This document shows, in pieces, positions 11,300 through 21,848 of a DNA stretch of 64,000 bases (the stretch's first letter is position 1; the number at the start of each line of letters is the position of its first letter). Below the pieces are notes generated by a model. The model saw only the letters and a list, made by a program, of their open reading frames with translations. It made no database searches and was not told where the DNA came from. Made by a program: the position numbers and the translations under genes. This stretch comes from Coenobita brevimanus (lineage: Eukaryota > Arthropoda > Malacostraca > Decapoda > Coenobitidae): assembly GCA_032717465.1 (NCBI GenBank), contig CM064715.1:35866546-35930545 (forward strand), in the 5' to 3' direction.

Positions 11300-11790
11300 A
11301 GAAAAAGTTGTGACATTTGAGGGCTGGTGTGGACAGGTGAAGGCTGGTGTGGACAGATGAGGGCTGCTGAGGACAGATGAAGGCTGATGTGGGCAGGTGA
11401 GGGTTGAATTGGTCAGGTGAGCGCTGATGGGGGCATGTGAGGGCTAGTGTTAGAAGGTGAGGGTTGTGTGAGCAGGTAAGGGTTAGACTGAACATATGAT
11501 GCCTGAGGGAGGCAGGTGAGAATTAGTAAAAGCAGTTACTGACTGGTTGAAGAGGATGAAGCCTAGTAAATGCAGATGAGGGCAAGTTAAACCCAGTTAA
11601 AACTAATGAAAACCGACAAGGGTAAAAACAGAAAGGAGCTGGTAAAAACAGATATGGGTTAATACATACAGATATGGGCTCATGAATGCTGATAAATTAG
11701 AAGTAGTAAAAGCAGATGAACCCTGACAATAGTAAGCGAGGAGTAGAAAAAGCTGGAAGGGCTAATAAAGTGGCAAAGCTCAAGTAAGCT
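11300..11790. repeat. Degenerate ~20-22-bp minisatellite
   Basis: Repeats of the type GACAGRTGAGGGCTGGTGTG run from about 11315 and become more diverged to the right, where GGGCTNATGAAN variants still occur up to about 11780. Confidence 0.65.
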
Positions 11791-12382
11791 AAACATGTAA
11801 GATCAATCAGGTGACATCAGCCCCCAATAACATCACCCAACACCCATCATGCTCACTGATGTATTGAAGGAATGTGCCGTCTGTCATGTCCGCCTCCTCT
11901 GTCCGTCACTCCCACCTGTCTGCCCTATCACCTGCCTGCCTGTGTCATCTGTCGCACCGTCAAAACCTGTCGCTCCTGTCCAGATTATATTAGACCTGAC
12001 CCACCGACGCATTAGGGAGTTATTTGGTGTTGCGTGTTGTTTGGCAGTGTATTGGTTAATTTTGTGGTGCTACTGAAATTCTGTTAATCATCAACATCAG
12101 TGGAATAATGTTATCATTACTCTTATGATCGTGTTCTTTGCCACTGATATTATCATCCAAAATTGTAATAACAGCAGAATAATTATTCATCATTAAAGTC
12201 AACGTCACAATCGTCCTAGCCCTATTCTTAATTACGAGAACTAGGGAGGTCAAGATCTCGAAACGAGATAAAAGAATAACATTAAGCCTTAGAACTATCA
12301 CCAACGCTTAGCGTAAATAGGCCTCACCTTCATTCACCCACCATTAAAGCCAACGAATACCCTCTCCTTTCCTTCTTCATCC

Positions 12383-12384
<2 letters not shown>
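11791..12384. other. Unassigned sequence
   Basis: A run of CTGTC-rich short repeats lies at 11870-11990. Otherwise nothing is recognised. Confidence 0.35.
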
Positions 12385-12429
<45 letters not shown>

Positions 12430-12439
12430 TAATAATGAC
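12385..12439. repeat. (TAA)n microsatellite
   Basis: About 14 TAA units followed by imperfect AAT units. Confidence 0.9.
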
Positions 12440-12588
12440 AATTATAATAAGTGAAAGAAGTATTGCCATGCAATACAAAGTCTCCTACCGGATTATAACC
12501 ATACATATGTAGGCTACTGTGTATACAATGTGAGAATGATAACTATACTGTACGTATGTATGTACTGTGAACACAATATGGATATGTA

Positions 12589-12987
12589 AAGACCTTAACC
12601 TTGGGAGAAAGTGGCTGGTTGTTGCGCGCGGCACACAGTCATGGTATGGGGGACAATTGTTTGAAGGTATATAAAAATCTGTCCATGCATGTGGAAGTTA
12701 CAGAGCAGACACGAATGTAGGTGTGGCTTTTAAATATGACAGCAACCGAACTTGTTTGAGCTCGATGTGTGACCTTGACTTTGCAAGTAGATGTCTGTTT
12801 GTTGCGCGCGACACACTTTGATGGTACGGGGAACAATTGTGTGAAGTTATATTAAAATCTGTCCATGCATGTGGAAGTTACAGAGGGGACACGATATTGC
12901 GGAGGGACTGACAGACGTACTGACGTTCTAACGGAACCGCGCAAACCTATAGTCCTCGACCGTTTTGACCGGTAAGGAACTAATATA

Positions 12988-13019
<32 letters not shown>
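12589..13019 (+). repeat. 180-bp tandem dimer with trinucleotide tail
   Basis: GTTGCGCGCG occurs at 12621 and exactly 180 bp later at 12801. Both copies share GACCTTRAC before it and GGTAYGGGGNACAATTGT, AAAATCTGTCCATGCATG and GAAGTTACAGAG after it. The second unit leads through GACAGACGTACTGACG and CCGTTTTGACCGG into (ATG)n at 12988-13019. This resembles dispersed non-autonomous elements of marine invertebrates that carry a short tandem core and a microsatellite tail; that comparison is inference. Confidence 0.65.
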
Positions 13020-13500
13020 CAGAAGAAGAAGAAGAAAACGAAAAGAAGAAGAAAGTGAAAACATATACTTCTTATATGTGCTCGTCATTGCCCTTTCCAG
13101 TGTGATACTGTAGTGCCAGGAAACAAGAGAAGAGCAGCCTCATTCGCTCGCATTCAAACTCTGAACACGCATGTGTCCAGTGACGCAGCGCAAGTAATCC
13201 ACAGCCAGACTCCGATGATCTACACTTTATCCAGGTCGCTTCACCACTTGCCTACTGTAGATCATAAACCACTTCCTTCCACGCTGGTCTGTTCCATGCA
13301 TGTTTCTCACAAAAGTGCTCAATTCTGTGACCAAATATTTCTCTCATATTTTCCTTCCACCTTCTCCTTTGCTCCCACCTTACCATCTTTCCTTGTACAA
13401 TGCCTTTCCACCTTCTTAGCATTGACGTAACCTCACCCCCCCCCTCTTTTTTTTTTTATATCTTTATTGTAGCTGGGAGCGCTCTCCTTTCATTCATTCG
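13020..13500. other. Unassigned sequence
   Basis: GAA repeats lie at 13020-13050 and a C-run followed by a T-run at about 13433-13460. I see no coding domain. Confidence 0.35.
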
Positions 13501-13504
13501 TTGT

Positions 13505-13815
13505 AGTGGTCCCTTTGGATGACTACACTGAGTGACAAGACAAAAATGGTTTTCTGTAAACCAGGAAACCAGTTACAACGATGGTCTATATTCATATAAC
13601 CTAATGACGCCTGGTGGTTTAGTGCGTTAAGGCGCTCCAACTGGATTTAACCTGTAAGGATTTATATCAGAGGGGCACTTGTAGTTTACTGTTTACATAT
13701 TGCCATTCAGGGCCGAGTGAGGCTGGTCACCCGAGCATTAAATATCAGGATTGAGCAGCCTGACCCCGGGCTCCTGTGTTGCTCATGGGGCAAGAGAGAA
13801 CTGGGTGATGGATGA
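13505..13815 (+). mobile_element. Dispersed repeat R3, copy a
   Basis: Shares long colinear similarity with the reverse complement of 24597-24895. Landmarks in order: CTACACTGAGTGACAAG, a CAGGAAACCA segment, GACGCCTGGTGGTTTAGTG, GGCGCTCCAA, a GCCGAGTGAGGCTGGTCAC segment, and CCGGGCTCCT...TCATGGGGCAAG near the end. TGGTTTAGTGGG resembles a tRNA-type box A, so a SINE is possible, but I see no convincing box B. Confidence 0.7.
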
Positions 13816-13857
13816 ACTGATGTTTGAGGGGATGGATTGTTTTTATTTACAAGAGCA

Positions 13858-13875
13858 ATAATGATGATGATGATG

Positions 13876-13915
<40 letters not shown>

Positions 13916-13977
13916 TAATTATAATGATAATAATAATGATAATGATAATAATAATGATAATAAAGATAATGATGATG

Positions 13978-14009
<32 letters not shown>

Positions 14010-14054
14010 GATAATGATAATAATAATGATGATGATAATAATAATAATAATAAT
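13858..14054. repeat. Compound (GAT)/(AAT)n microsatellite
   Basis: Nearly 200 bp of ATGATG and AATAAT units. The open frames reading Asn/Asp or Ile/Met repeats are artefacts. On its right it joins the CTATCTATCTACC tail of a LINE end. Confidence 0.95.
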
Positions 14055-14102
14055 CTATCTATCTACCTATTGCCAGACGCCATAATCCCTTAAGGGGTGG
14101 CC
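14055..14102 (-). mobile_element. LINE 3'-terminal remnant with GATA tail
   Basis: CTATTGCCAGACGCCATAAT followed by CCC and GGGGTGGCC matches the 3' terminus of the LINEs ending at 584 and 4238 (minus-strand sense GGCCACCC...GCGTCTGGCAATA). Only about 45 bp remains. Confidence 0.7.
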
Positions 14103-14169
14103 ATTTGACTTCTGAGTTATTTGTTTTACGGGGTGGGGCACTAACCCTCCACCAAACCACTTGTTGACA

Positions 14170-14437
14170 CGTAGAGAGCACGTATGGTTTGGTTATGTGG
14201 TTACCACCCAGCGGTGTAAATGGTTTCTCGACTTACAGGAAACCATTTGGAAGAAACCATTTGGCTTGTCATTCAATGTAAAGCCACCTGTAAAGGAAAG
14301 AAAAGCAATAAGAAGTGACAGGAAAGATGGGAGAAATAGGAAGAGAGGAGGGCAGGCACAGAAAAAGAATGATGAAGGCTAAGGAAGAAGAGGCAACACT
14401 ACATCAAGTGAGTGGATGATGGTCGCCACCAGCTACC
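14170..14437 (-). mobile_element. Dispersed repeat R3, copy b (5' part only)
   Basis: Matches 24825-25092 in the same orientation: GGTTACCACCCAGCG, AAATGGTTTC, ACCATTTGGCTTGTCA, and GCAACACTACATCAAGTGAGTGGATG. It stops at a (TAA)-rich tract, so the 3' half is missing. Confidence 0.7.
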
Positions 14438-14439
14438 AC

Positions 14440-14456
14440 TAATAATAATAATTATG

Positions 14457-14489
<33 letters not shown>

Positions 14490-14560
14490 TTCTAATATAA
14501 TTATCATTATTATTATTGCTGTTATTACTGTTATTATTACTGTTGTTGTTGTTCACTTTC
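14440..14560. repeat. (TTA)n / (ATT)n microsatellite
   Basis: Imperfect AAT, then TTA and TTG trinucleotide units. Confidence 0.85.
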
Positions 14561-14889
14561 TTGTTGATGTTGTTGATGTTGTTAGTTCTCTAGCTTCGTC
14601 TCCTTTGCACTCCAAATTAAGCCCTAAATTTTCACTGATTATTTTAAATATAAGAATCCGAGTCTGGGCACAGACAAGACACTTCGTTGTCCGAGGTCCA
14701 GCAGAAAGAATGAGTTGTGAAGTTTTAGGACTATGACAAAATAAAACGTAAGGTGTGGGTGTGAAGGACGTGAGATATTAGTGAGGTACGAAGTATTAGT
14801 GAGGTATAAGGTATGGGGTGTGAGGTATGAGGTATTGCAGGTAATATTGTGGACTGACCAAGGGAGACTCGCTTGGTATGTCGCTAATG
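14561..14889. other. Unassigned sequence with short GAGGTAT repeats
   Basis: GTGAGGTAYGAGGTAT-type repeats at 14780-14840 form a small degenerate array. CCGAGTCTGGGCACAG at 14657 faintly recalls the 3' end of SINE-1. Nothing coding is recognised. Confidence 0.35.
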
Positions 14890-15155
14890 CAGATTCTCAC
14901 CTCTCTCCCCTCCCTCCCTATCTATCGCCCTTCTCTCTCTTCCCCCTCCCTTTCTCCTTACCTTCCTCCTATCTCTCCCTGCCTCCCTCCCTACCTTTCT
15001 CCCACCTTCCTTCTCTCTGCTTCCCTCCTTCCCTCCATCTCTTCCCTCCAAATATTCTCTGTTTAGCTTCTCTCCCTGCCACCCTGTCTCTCTCCCCGTT
15101 TCCCTATATACCCATTCCATTCCTTCTGTTCCTGTTTCACCATGTCTTTCCCATT

Positions 15156-15204
<49 letters not shown>

Positions 15205-15617
15205 CCCCTGGTTGAATAATTAACTTTCTCTAATGTTCCTCACCACTCCCCCAGTTAGAGGGATGGAGGGAGAGAGAAGAAATATGGAGGAGGGAGGGAG
15301 GGAGGAAAAGAGGAAATGGTGAGGAGTGATAAGAGAGGAAGAAGAGGGGGAGACAAGGGAATAGTTAATGGAGAGCGACAGGAGGAGAAAAGAAGCAAGG
15401 ACGGAAGTAGTAGGGATGGAGGAATGAGAGAAAAAAGAGGAAGAGAGCGGAGATAAATGTAGGGGGAATGGATGGAGAAGGGAGAGATAAACGGAAAGAA
15501 AAACAGATGATGGAAGGAGGGCAGGATGAAGAATGGGAAAGAGAAATGAAAATAGGTAAGAAGGAAGGTCAGTGAGAAGATGTGAAAGATAAAGAGCGAG
15601 GAAATGGAGAACGACAA

Positions 15618-15678
<61 letters not shown>

Positions 15679-15680
15679 GA
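14890..15680. repeat. Pyrimidine tract, purine tract, (CT)n: alternating strand asymmetry
   Basis: 14890-15230 is almost pure pyrimidine, with (CT)n at 15160-15198. 15240-15615 is almost pure purine. (CT)n resumes at 15620-15676. Open frames of 120-152 codons on both strands follow from the lack of stop codons in such DNA. Confidence 0.85.
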
Positions 15681-15759
15681 ATTGCCTGCAGGTAGTTACC
15701 TCTTCCAGACTGCTTCCTACATACGCCTACCTCTTATACTGCTGCCTCCGACACAGTTA

Positions 15760-16285
15760 CCTCTCTCATATACCTGCATACACTCTCTCATACCATTACC
15801 TGTATACAGCTACTTCTTTCTTATAGTTGCCTGTATCACCTACCTCTCTCATATAGTTACCTGTATACACCTCTCTCCCTCATGTAGCTACCTCCATATA
15901 TCTACTTATCATATAGTTACTTATATACATGTACCTTTCTCTTATAGTTACCTGTATACCTCTACCATTCTCTTATAGTTACCTGTACACATCAACCATT
16001 CTCGTATAGTTACCTGTATACATCTATCTTTCTCATATAGTTACCTGTATACATCTACCTTTCTCATATAGGGCTAGTTATCCGTATACATCAATCTTTC
16101 TCATATAGTTACCTGTATACATCAACCATTCTCGTATAGTTACCTGAATACATCTACCATTCTCATATAGTTATCTGTACACATCAACCATTCTCGTATA
16201 GTTACCTGTATACATCTACCTTTCTTATATAGTTACTTGCATACATCTAATTCTCTCATACAGTTACCTGCATACATTTACGTCT
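15760..16285. repeat. 30-bp minisatellite, about 15 imperfect units
   Basis: The unit is ATAGTTACCTGTATACATCT followed by ACCTTTCTCAT. ATAGTTAC recurs at 30-bp steps, for example near 15853, 15914, 15944, 15974, 16004 and 16035. Units become more diverged at both ends. Confidence 0.85.
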
Positions 16286-16410
16286 CTCGTACACTAATCT
16301 ACATTTATCTACAATTTTTCACTACAAGAAGCGATTCAACTAATAAAATAAATGGAAGTGTAAGTGTGAGAATGTGAAAGGGGGTTAGGCTGTTAGTGAG
16401 AATATAAGAG

Positions 16411-16475
<65 letters not shown>

Positions 16476-17250
16476 TGGAGAGAGAGAATGAATGTGTAAG
16501 TAAAAGTACAAAGGAGTGCAAGGGAAAGCAAACAGCAACAGACCTTATGGTCCTCTCGAGGCTGCTTGTTACAGAGTAGACTATGAGTACAAGATCTAAC
16601 TCTACATGCTGAAGGATAAGGATAGTAAAGCAAGAAGGCTCCCCCCACTTCCAAACCCTCCAGTTAAAACTGGTAAGGAAAAGTGAGGAAAACCACCATG
16701 CAGCATGGAAAAACTGACATGGAATTTTCATAGGAAAGACTGAAATGGAAAAGTTACTTTCTTCAATACTTTATCTATAAGCTACATGTATGAATAACCT
16801 GAAAGAGAAAGTAGTAAAGTAAAATGAATAATCGAATAATAAATAACGCATGACAACATGTACGGGTACGTTGAGTTAACGGGGCGTCTGCGGACACAGC
16901 GTGGAAATTGCACAGTGCACAGTGTGGATGTTCACGGGTGGTGCGGCAGCCTTGGCTGGCGCTATTAAGGTAGGTAGCAGTCAATCAGGCCCCAGCTCCG
17001 TTCATTCCACTGAGACTAGGAGCTTTCCCATGCGGGACAAGCACACAAGTCACCTCCTGAAGCAGTGACCCCTGGTACATTTAAAAAAAAATCCCGATGG
17101 TGGTCACTTAACTAACAGGGACCCTCAGTGATCCACAGCCCATCACAGGTCAAAAGTATGAGTAGTGACCGTTAATTCAGGGCTATCTGTGCATATCCTA
17201 GTCTGTGCATATTCTATATTTGCATTCATTAATTGATCCAGGCTCTAAAG
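16286..17250. other. (GT)n microsatellite in unassigned sequence
   Basis: About 31 GT units lie at 16413-16474. The rest, to about 17250, shows no recognisable gene or transposon. Confidence 0.5.
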
Positions 17251-17254
17251 AATA

Positions 17255-18257
17255 AAAAATAAAAAAAAAATTATTCATACACATGTGTTTTGTTCAGGAG
17301 TAAACATATTAAACTGGGGGTTAGTCGACAAATACTTATCGAGGCGACCTTTAAAGGTCAGTACTGTATTATAATTTACTACATTGGAGGGCAATTTATT
17401 CCATATATTTACAACTCTATTGAAGAACAAATGCTTAGCTTCATGCGACTGGAATCGTTTGCCAATTATTTTTTACCCATTGCCTCTAGTATAATTCGAG
17501 TTATCAACTGTGAAGTATTTATCAACAGCCATGTTATCATGTCCTTTGAATATTTTGAATACTTGAATTAGATCTCCTCGTAACCTCCGTTTCGTTAGGG
17601 TTGGTAAATTCAGGGCTTCTAAACGTTCCTCGTACGGTTTATTTCTTAATCTAGGTATCATCTTTGTCATCCTTCGCTGCACCCTTTCAAGCTTTTCCAT
17701 ATCCTTTTTATAATACGGTGACAAAAACTGAACGCAATACTCCAGGTGCGGGCGTACTAAGGAATTATACAAAGTGAGGACAATATTATAGGATTTATAT
17801 TCAAATGCTATACCTATCAATCCAATCAATTTATTGTTTTTTTTCACAGCTTCTATGCATTGTTTGCTTGGTTTCAAATCGTTTATTATAACTCCTAAGT
17901 CTTTCTCATGGTTTACCCTATCAAGTTGGACATTATTCATGCTATAACTAGCTCTTACATTTTTACTGCCAATGTTTAGCACTTTGCATTTATTAATATT
18001 GAAATCCATTTGCCAAACTTGAGCCCAGTTAAACAGTCGATCAAGATCTCTCTGAATTGCTTGTCTTTGCAGTGCTGTGTCTGCTCTGTTACCTATTTTA
18101 GTATCGTCAGCAAAATTTGAAATTTTACAACATAATCCTTCATCAATATCATTGATATATATTAAGAAAAGAATAGGACCTAACACTGAACCCTGCAGCA
18201 CTCCACTTGTAACGTTTATCCAGTCTGATTCTTTTCCGTTTATTACAATGAAAGTGG
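17255..18257 (-). pseudogene. CR1-like LINE reverse transcriptase, C-terminal half
   Basis: A 243-codon frame (18201-17473) encodes the LQGSVLGPILFLIYINDI box, the catalytic NFADDTK box, CKVLNIGSKN, a KDLGVIINDLKPS segment, LVRPHLEYCVQFLSPYYKKD and the RRLRGDLIQVFKIFKG tail. This order is diagnostic of a CR1/Jockey-group RT. The frame starts at a GTG within the conserved box; upstream coding similarity (GKESDWINVTSG) extends to about 18257, so this is a 5' truncation and not a real start. No stop or frame change is seen within the frame, which makes it one of the better preserved LINE pieces here. An A-rich stretch at 17255-17272 may mark the 3' tail. Confidence 0.85.
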
Positions 18258-18465
18258 GAGTAAGGGTGTGTGGGAGTGAGCGTTAGTGGGGAACGAGTGC
18301 GATCTTGTATACTTTATTTATCTCAGGGCCGTATTCTGGAGGGTTTAGAAGAATTTCTGACATTACATCCTTCTCAGTTAACATTGGAGCATTGTTGGCT
18401 ATATTATCTTCGGTCACTCACAGAAATTATGTCAACACTGAAAAAGTTAAACATACCATACAAGA

Positions 18466-18660
18466 TGAAGAGAGAACCTGTATTTTTTACACAGGAAAAA
18501 TCATCAGAGAAATTACCAATATGCCGGGAATCGAACCCGGGACTCTCAGGTGAGAGCCAGGCAGCATACCACTACACCACGACCAGGTAAAAGTTCACTC
18601 ACGTTGTCACAATCTTGTAACCAACGTCCCTCCGCCCCCAATGTGGGCATGAAGAGGATG
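18466..18660 (-). mobile_element. tRNA-like repeat, copy 1
   Basis: The minus strand carries a tRNA-like core at 18587-18517: GTGGTGTAGTGGTATG (box A type) and GGGTTCGATTCCCGG (canonical box B with a paired T-arm). The anticodon region contains CTCTC-ACCT-GAGAG, a 4-nt loop, and the acceptor strands do not pair well, so I call it tRNA-derived rather than a tRNA gene. The unit extends left to GAAGAGAGAACCTG and right to GAAGAGGATG. Confidence 0.75.
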
Positions 18661-18727
18661 AGTTAACCCCCTGGCACTCGGGCAAGTAGATGCTTTTAAT
18701 CTATCCCAAACACTTACGGCAAGTCAG

Positions 18728-18880
18728 AATGAAGAGAGAACCTGTATTTTTTACACAGGAAAAATCATCAGAGAAATTACCAATATGCCGGGAATCGAAC
18801 CCAGGACTCTCAGGTGAGAGCCAGGCAGCATACCACTACACCACGACCAGGTAAAAGTTAACTCACGTTGTCACAATCAT
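18728..18880 (-). mobile_element. tRNA-like repeat, copy 2 (direct repeat of copy 1)
   Basis: Starts 264 bp after the same point in copy 1 and is almost identical over about 150 bp. One box B position differs (CCCAGG against CCCGGG, plus strand). It runs directly into the inverted copy 3. Confidence 0.75.
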
Positions 18881-19036
18881 CCTCTTCATGCCCACAGTGG
18901 GGGCGGAGGGACGTTGGTTACAAGATTGTGACAACGTGAGTGAACTTTTACCTGGTCGTGGTGTAGTGGTATGCTGCCTGGCTCTCACCTGAGAGTCCCG
19001 GGTTCGATTCCCGGCATATTGGTAATTTCTCTGATA
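18879..19036 (+). mobile_element. tRNA-like repeat, copy 3 (inverted)
   Basis: Nearly the exact reverse complement of 18502-18660, including the flanking CATGCCCACA...GGGGGCGGAGGGACG segment. The tRNA-like core lies at 18951-19022 on the plus strand. Copies 1 and 3 form an inverted repeat with arms of about 157 bp and a 218-bp spacer that contains copy 2. Confidence 0.8.
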
Positions 19037-19520
19037 CCATACAAGAGGTTATTTAGATGCGATGTCCTAAAGAAATAGCAATTAGAAGAGAACCTGTGAG
19101 TCTCCTACACCCACAGCAATACAGACCCCACTCCCATTAACCCCATTAGCCCGAGAACCAATGAGTCATTTAATCATTGCTAACACCAGACAATTTTATT
19201 GAACGATTTACTCAACCTGGGAGTAGAAAAAGAGGCGGGATGATGATGATGATGATGATGATTCAGTTCCCGCACTGAGGAAGTTGACTGACGCCAGATG
19301 TACTCGTAACTCCTGTTCTCAGAAAAGTTTTGGTTATTAAAGTGGAAAAAGTCATCCGTAAATAGCGAGAATACTAACAACAGAATGCCTCATCTGACTT
19401 CAGTGGTAAAAGTCAACATTTCCTACTCATGTGCTTGTCTTAGAGCAGAGACAGGTGTGCCTCTGCATGATGAAGTTCGAATTTCAGAGGTGGTGGGACA
19501 TCTATCCGTCTATCTATCTA
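19037..19520. other. Unassigned sequence
   Basis: A short (GAT)7 run lies at about 19240-19261. I see no coding domain. Confidence 0.35.
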
Positions 19521-19532
19521 TCTATCTGTCTG

Positions 19533-19580
<48 letters not shown>
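19521..19580. repeat. (CTAT)n then (TA)n microsatellite
   Basis: CTAT and CTGT units at 19501-19530 run into about 24 TA units. Confidence 0.9.
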
Positions 19581-19582
<2 letters not shown>

Positions 19583-19814
19583 CGTCTGTCTGTTTGTGTG
19601 ATTGCCCATTATGGAAATTAATGAGAACTTATCTAAAGAGCTCCAAAGGTGCCTAAGGGGGTAGCTTTTTACGGCGATGTTGCTGATGTGTTTTACAGTT
19701 CCTGAAGTGGCGACCCCGAAGGCCAAAATTATAATTAATTAGAACTAAGCAAGTCAACATGACGGTCTCATACCGTACAGTTTAGTTTCCTCCTGCATCC
19801 ATATTAGCAGTAGC

Positions 19815-20040
19815 TACAATGGGTCGGGTGGGTGGATGGGTGGGGTGGGCAGGTGAACGAGGGAGGCAGGCAGAGTAGGTGGGCAAGGTTGGGTGTGTGG
19901 AAGGATATGGTGGAGCCGAGAGGGATAGCGTGGGTGGGTGAGTGTGTGGGCAAAAAGGGTGGATGAGCGCTGGTGAGTGGATAGATGGGTGGGTGTTTGA
20001 GAAGGGTTGGCGAGTGGGTGGATTGGTGGGTAGTGAACTT
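19815..20040. repeat. Degenerate GGTGGGTGGATGG minisatellite with G-quadruplex motif
   Basis: Repeated GGGTGGGTGGATGG-like units on the plus strand. At 19821-19849 five GGG runs are separated by loops of 1-5 bases, which fits the usual G-quadruplex pattern. Confidence 0.7.
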
Positions 20041-20459
20041 ATGTCCATGGGATTAGATCCATAGTAGAAGTAGGTCCATGGAGAATATATTCCTGAGGAA
20101 ATGGGCTGAAGGAGGAACATAGGTCCAGTGGGTAAAATAGGATCCGTTGTGCCGCGACCCAAAGAGGAGTGACTTCCCAGGGTCCCAAACAATGCCGGTA
20201 TGCATGGTCATTGTTTTTCTTTAAGTGGGCAATGCCAGTTACACCGGCGGGTTAAACGATATGAATAATGAACAAGAGAATTCTAGGGTTCAGTAAGGAG
20301 TAGTTAGGAAGAGTACTGTGGAGCCTCCTACACCACTTTTAGAGCACTGCTACATCTAACCCCTCCAGTTCAGTTTCTTCTAATCCCGATGGAAGCGTCT
20401 GGTAGCAACAAGCCTACAATAACAACAACGTACTTGTGACGAAGGTGTTAATTATTACT

Positions 20460-20700
20460 GTATGTCGTGACATTTTGGATGCCTAGTGGTGTAGTGGTCT
20501 GAGCTGCCAGTCGGAATGAAGGTCATGTGCTGTGAATACATCGATTAAGATCCCTAAGCGGCGGCAGTAGGTTATCGACCCTGTAATGCCACCAGGGGAG
20601 GGTGAGGTCACCTAACCTGTGTTCCGGTCAATGTAGCCTAGCATCGGACTCCTACGCCCACCGAAAGTAATGCTGAGCTGATCATTTTTTTGTATTCAGT
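20460..20700 (+). repeat. Possible tRNA-like repeat head
   Basis: GCCTAGTGGTGTAGTGGTCTG resembles a tRNA box A, and the following GTAATGCCACCAGGGGAG and CACCTAACCTGTGTTCCGG look like a dispersed repeat. No clear box B and no second copy are in the window, so this is tentative. Confidence 0.3.
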
Positions 20701-21014
20701 GATCCTAAACCATGACCCGTGGGACTTAACGCTTTAGATGCGAATTACTTACCTTCTATTAAATTTCAGCAAATGTAATACGATTTTATTATGTTCAAAA
20801 GAAGCACTAGCCATAATTAAAGCACTGACCAGGATTGAATAAGTCTGTACTTTACATCTCCTTACAACGGACGATTATAGTTGGCTCACAGTTCGTTGGA
20901 CCCAAAAGTATAGAAAGGGCATCTGGAAAGGCAAGATATGGGGGGGGGGGTGATCTGTCGATAGGTTTACGAAAAGGGTGACAAGATGTGAACTGCGAAA
21001 GGGAATGTTAGTAA
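20700..21014. other. Unassigned sequence
   Basis: A poly(G) run at about 20940-20951 is the only notable feature. Confidence 0.35.
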
Positions 21015-21075
21015 TTACTCTCCATAGCTTCCCATCCTTTATTATAATTAAAGGATGGGAAGCTATGGATAGTAA
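21015..21075. repeat. Long near-perfect hairpin
   Basis: The arms 21022-21041 (CCATAGCTTCCCATCCTTTA) and 21049-21068 are exact reverse complements around the 7-nt loop TTATAAT. Seven more flanking bases on each side pair with a single mismatch, giving about 27 bp of stem. It lies at the left edge of a degenerate GTGGATAGTGAAAT array. Confidence 0.9.
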
Positions 21076-21385
21076 AATGTATGGATAGTGAATGGTGTGA
21101 ATAGTTGATGCTATTGTTGTCTAAAGTTCAGAAGTGTGAAAAGTGATAGGTATTAATAATAGCAGGTGTAGAGATGAAATGTGTAGATAATGAAATGTGT
21201 GGATATGGAAAAGAATGTAGAACGAAATGTATGGAAGGAGAAGGACGTGGAAAGTGAAAAGGCGGAAAACGAAAGGTGTGGAAAGTGATATGTGTAGGTA
21301 GTAAAATGGAGGCATTGTGAATAGTGAAGGGTGTGCATAGTGAAAGGGGAGGAAAATGTAGGTATCGAATGGTGTGTATAAAAAA
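21060..21385. repeat. Degenerate ~17-bp minisatellite
   Basis: Variants of GTGTGGATAGTGAAAT recur irregularly on the plus strand. Open frames on the minus strand (up to 140 codons) are its translation and have no domain. Confidence 0.6.
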
Positions 21386-21478
21386 AGCCTTTGAGCACCC
21401 TCCCTTTCTATTACCTCTGGAAATAAACCATTCCCCCTTTGTCTCACCATGCTCCACTTCCACCTCTCCCTCCCCTTC

Positions 21479-21483
<5 letters not shown>

Positions 21484-21532
<49 letters not shown>

Positions 21533-21650
21533 CCGATCATCTGTATGCACATCTACACACTGTTACAGGTCCACAAACATATCCAGCCTTAAAGAGACAC
21601 ACACACACATGCTACACCCACACGCAAGCTCGCTCGCACACACACACAAG

Positions 21651-21747
<97 letters not shown>

Positions 21748-21803
21748 GCATGGAAGTGTATGCAAATGACTATTGATGATGCTAAGGTCCTGTCAGTGTA
21801 AAG

Positions 21804-21847
<44 letters not shown>
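21484..21847. repeat. (CA)n, (CA)n and (GT)n microsatellite cluster
   Basis: CA runs at 21484-21531 and 21657-21746 are followed by a GT run at 21806-21846. The CA and GT runs are mutually complementary and only about 60 bp apart, so they can form an inverted structure. Confidence 0.95.

Positions 21848-21848
<1 letters not shown>

Noticed and set aside
13824..14093. Asn/Asp-rich protein
   Set aside because: Direct translation of a GAT/AAT microsatellite.
15760..16285. CRISPR-like array or promoter array
   Set aside because: Contiguous 30-bp minisatellite units with no spacers.
18517..19022. Cluster of three functional tRNA-Glu genes
   Set aside because: Box B is perfect and CTC sits in the loop region, but acceptor strands do not pair and the anticodon arm folds as CTCTC-ACCT-GAGAG. 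The copies also share long non-tRNA flanks, as a repeat would.
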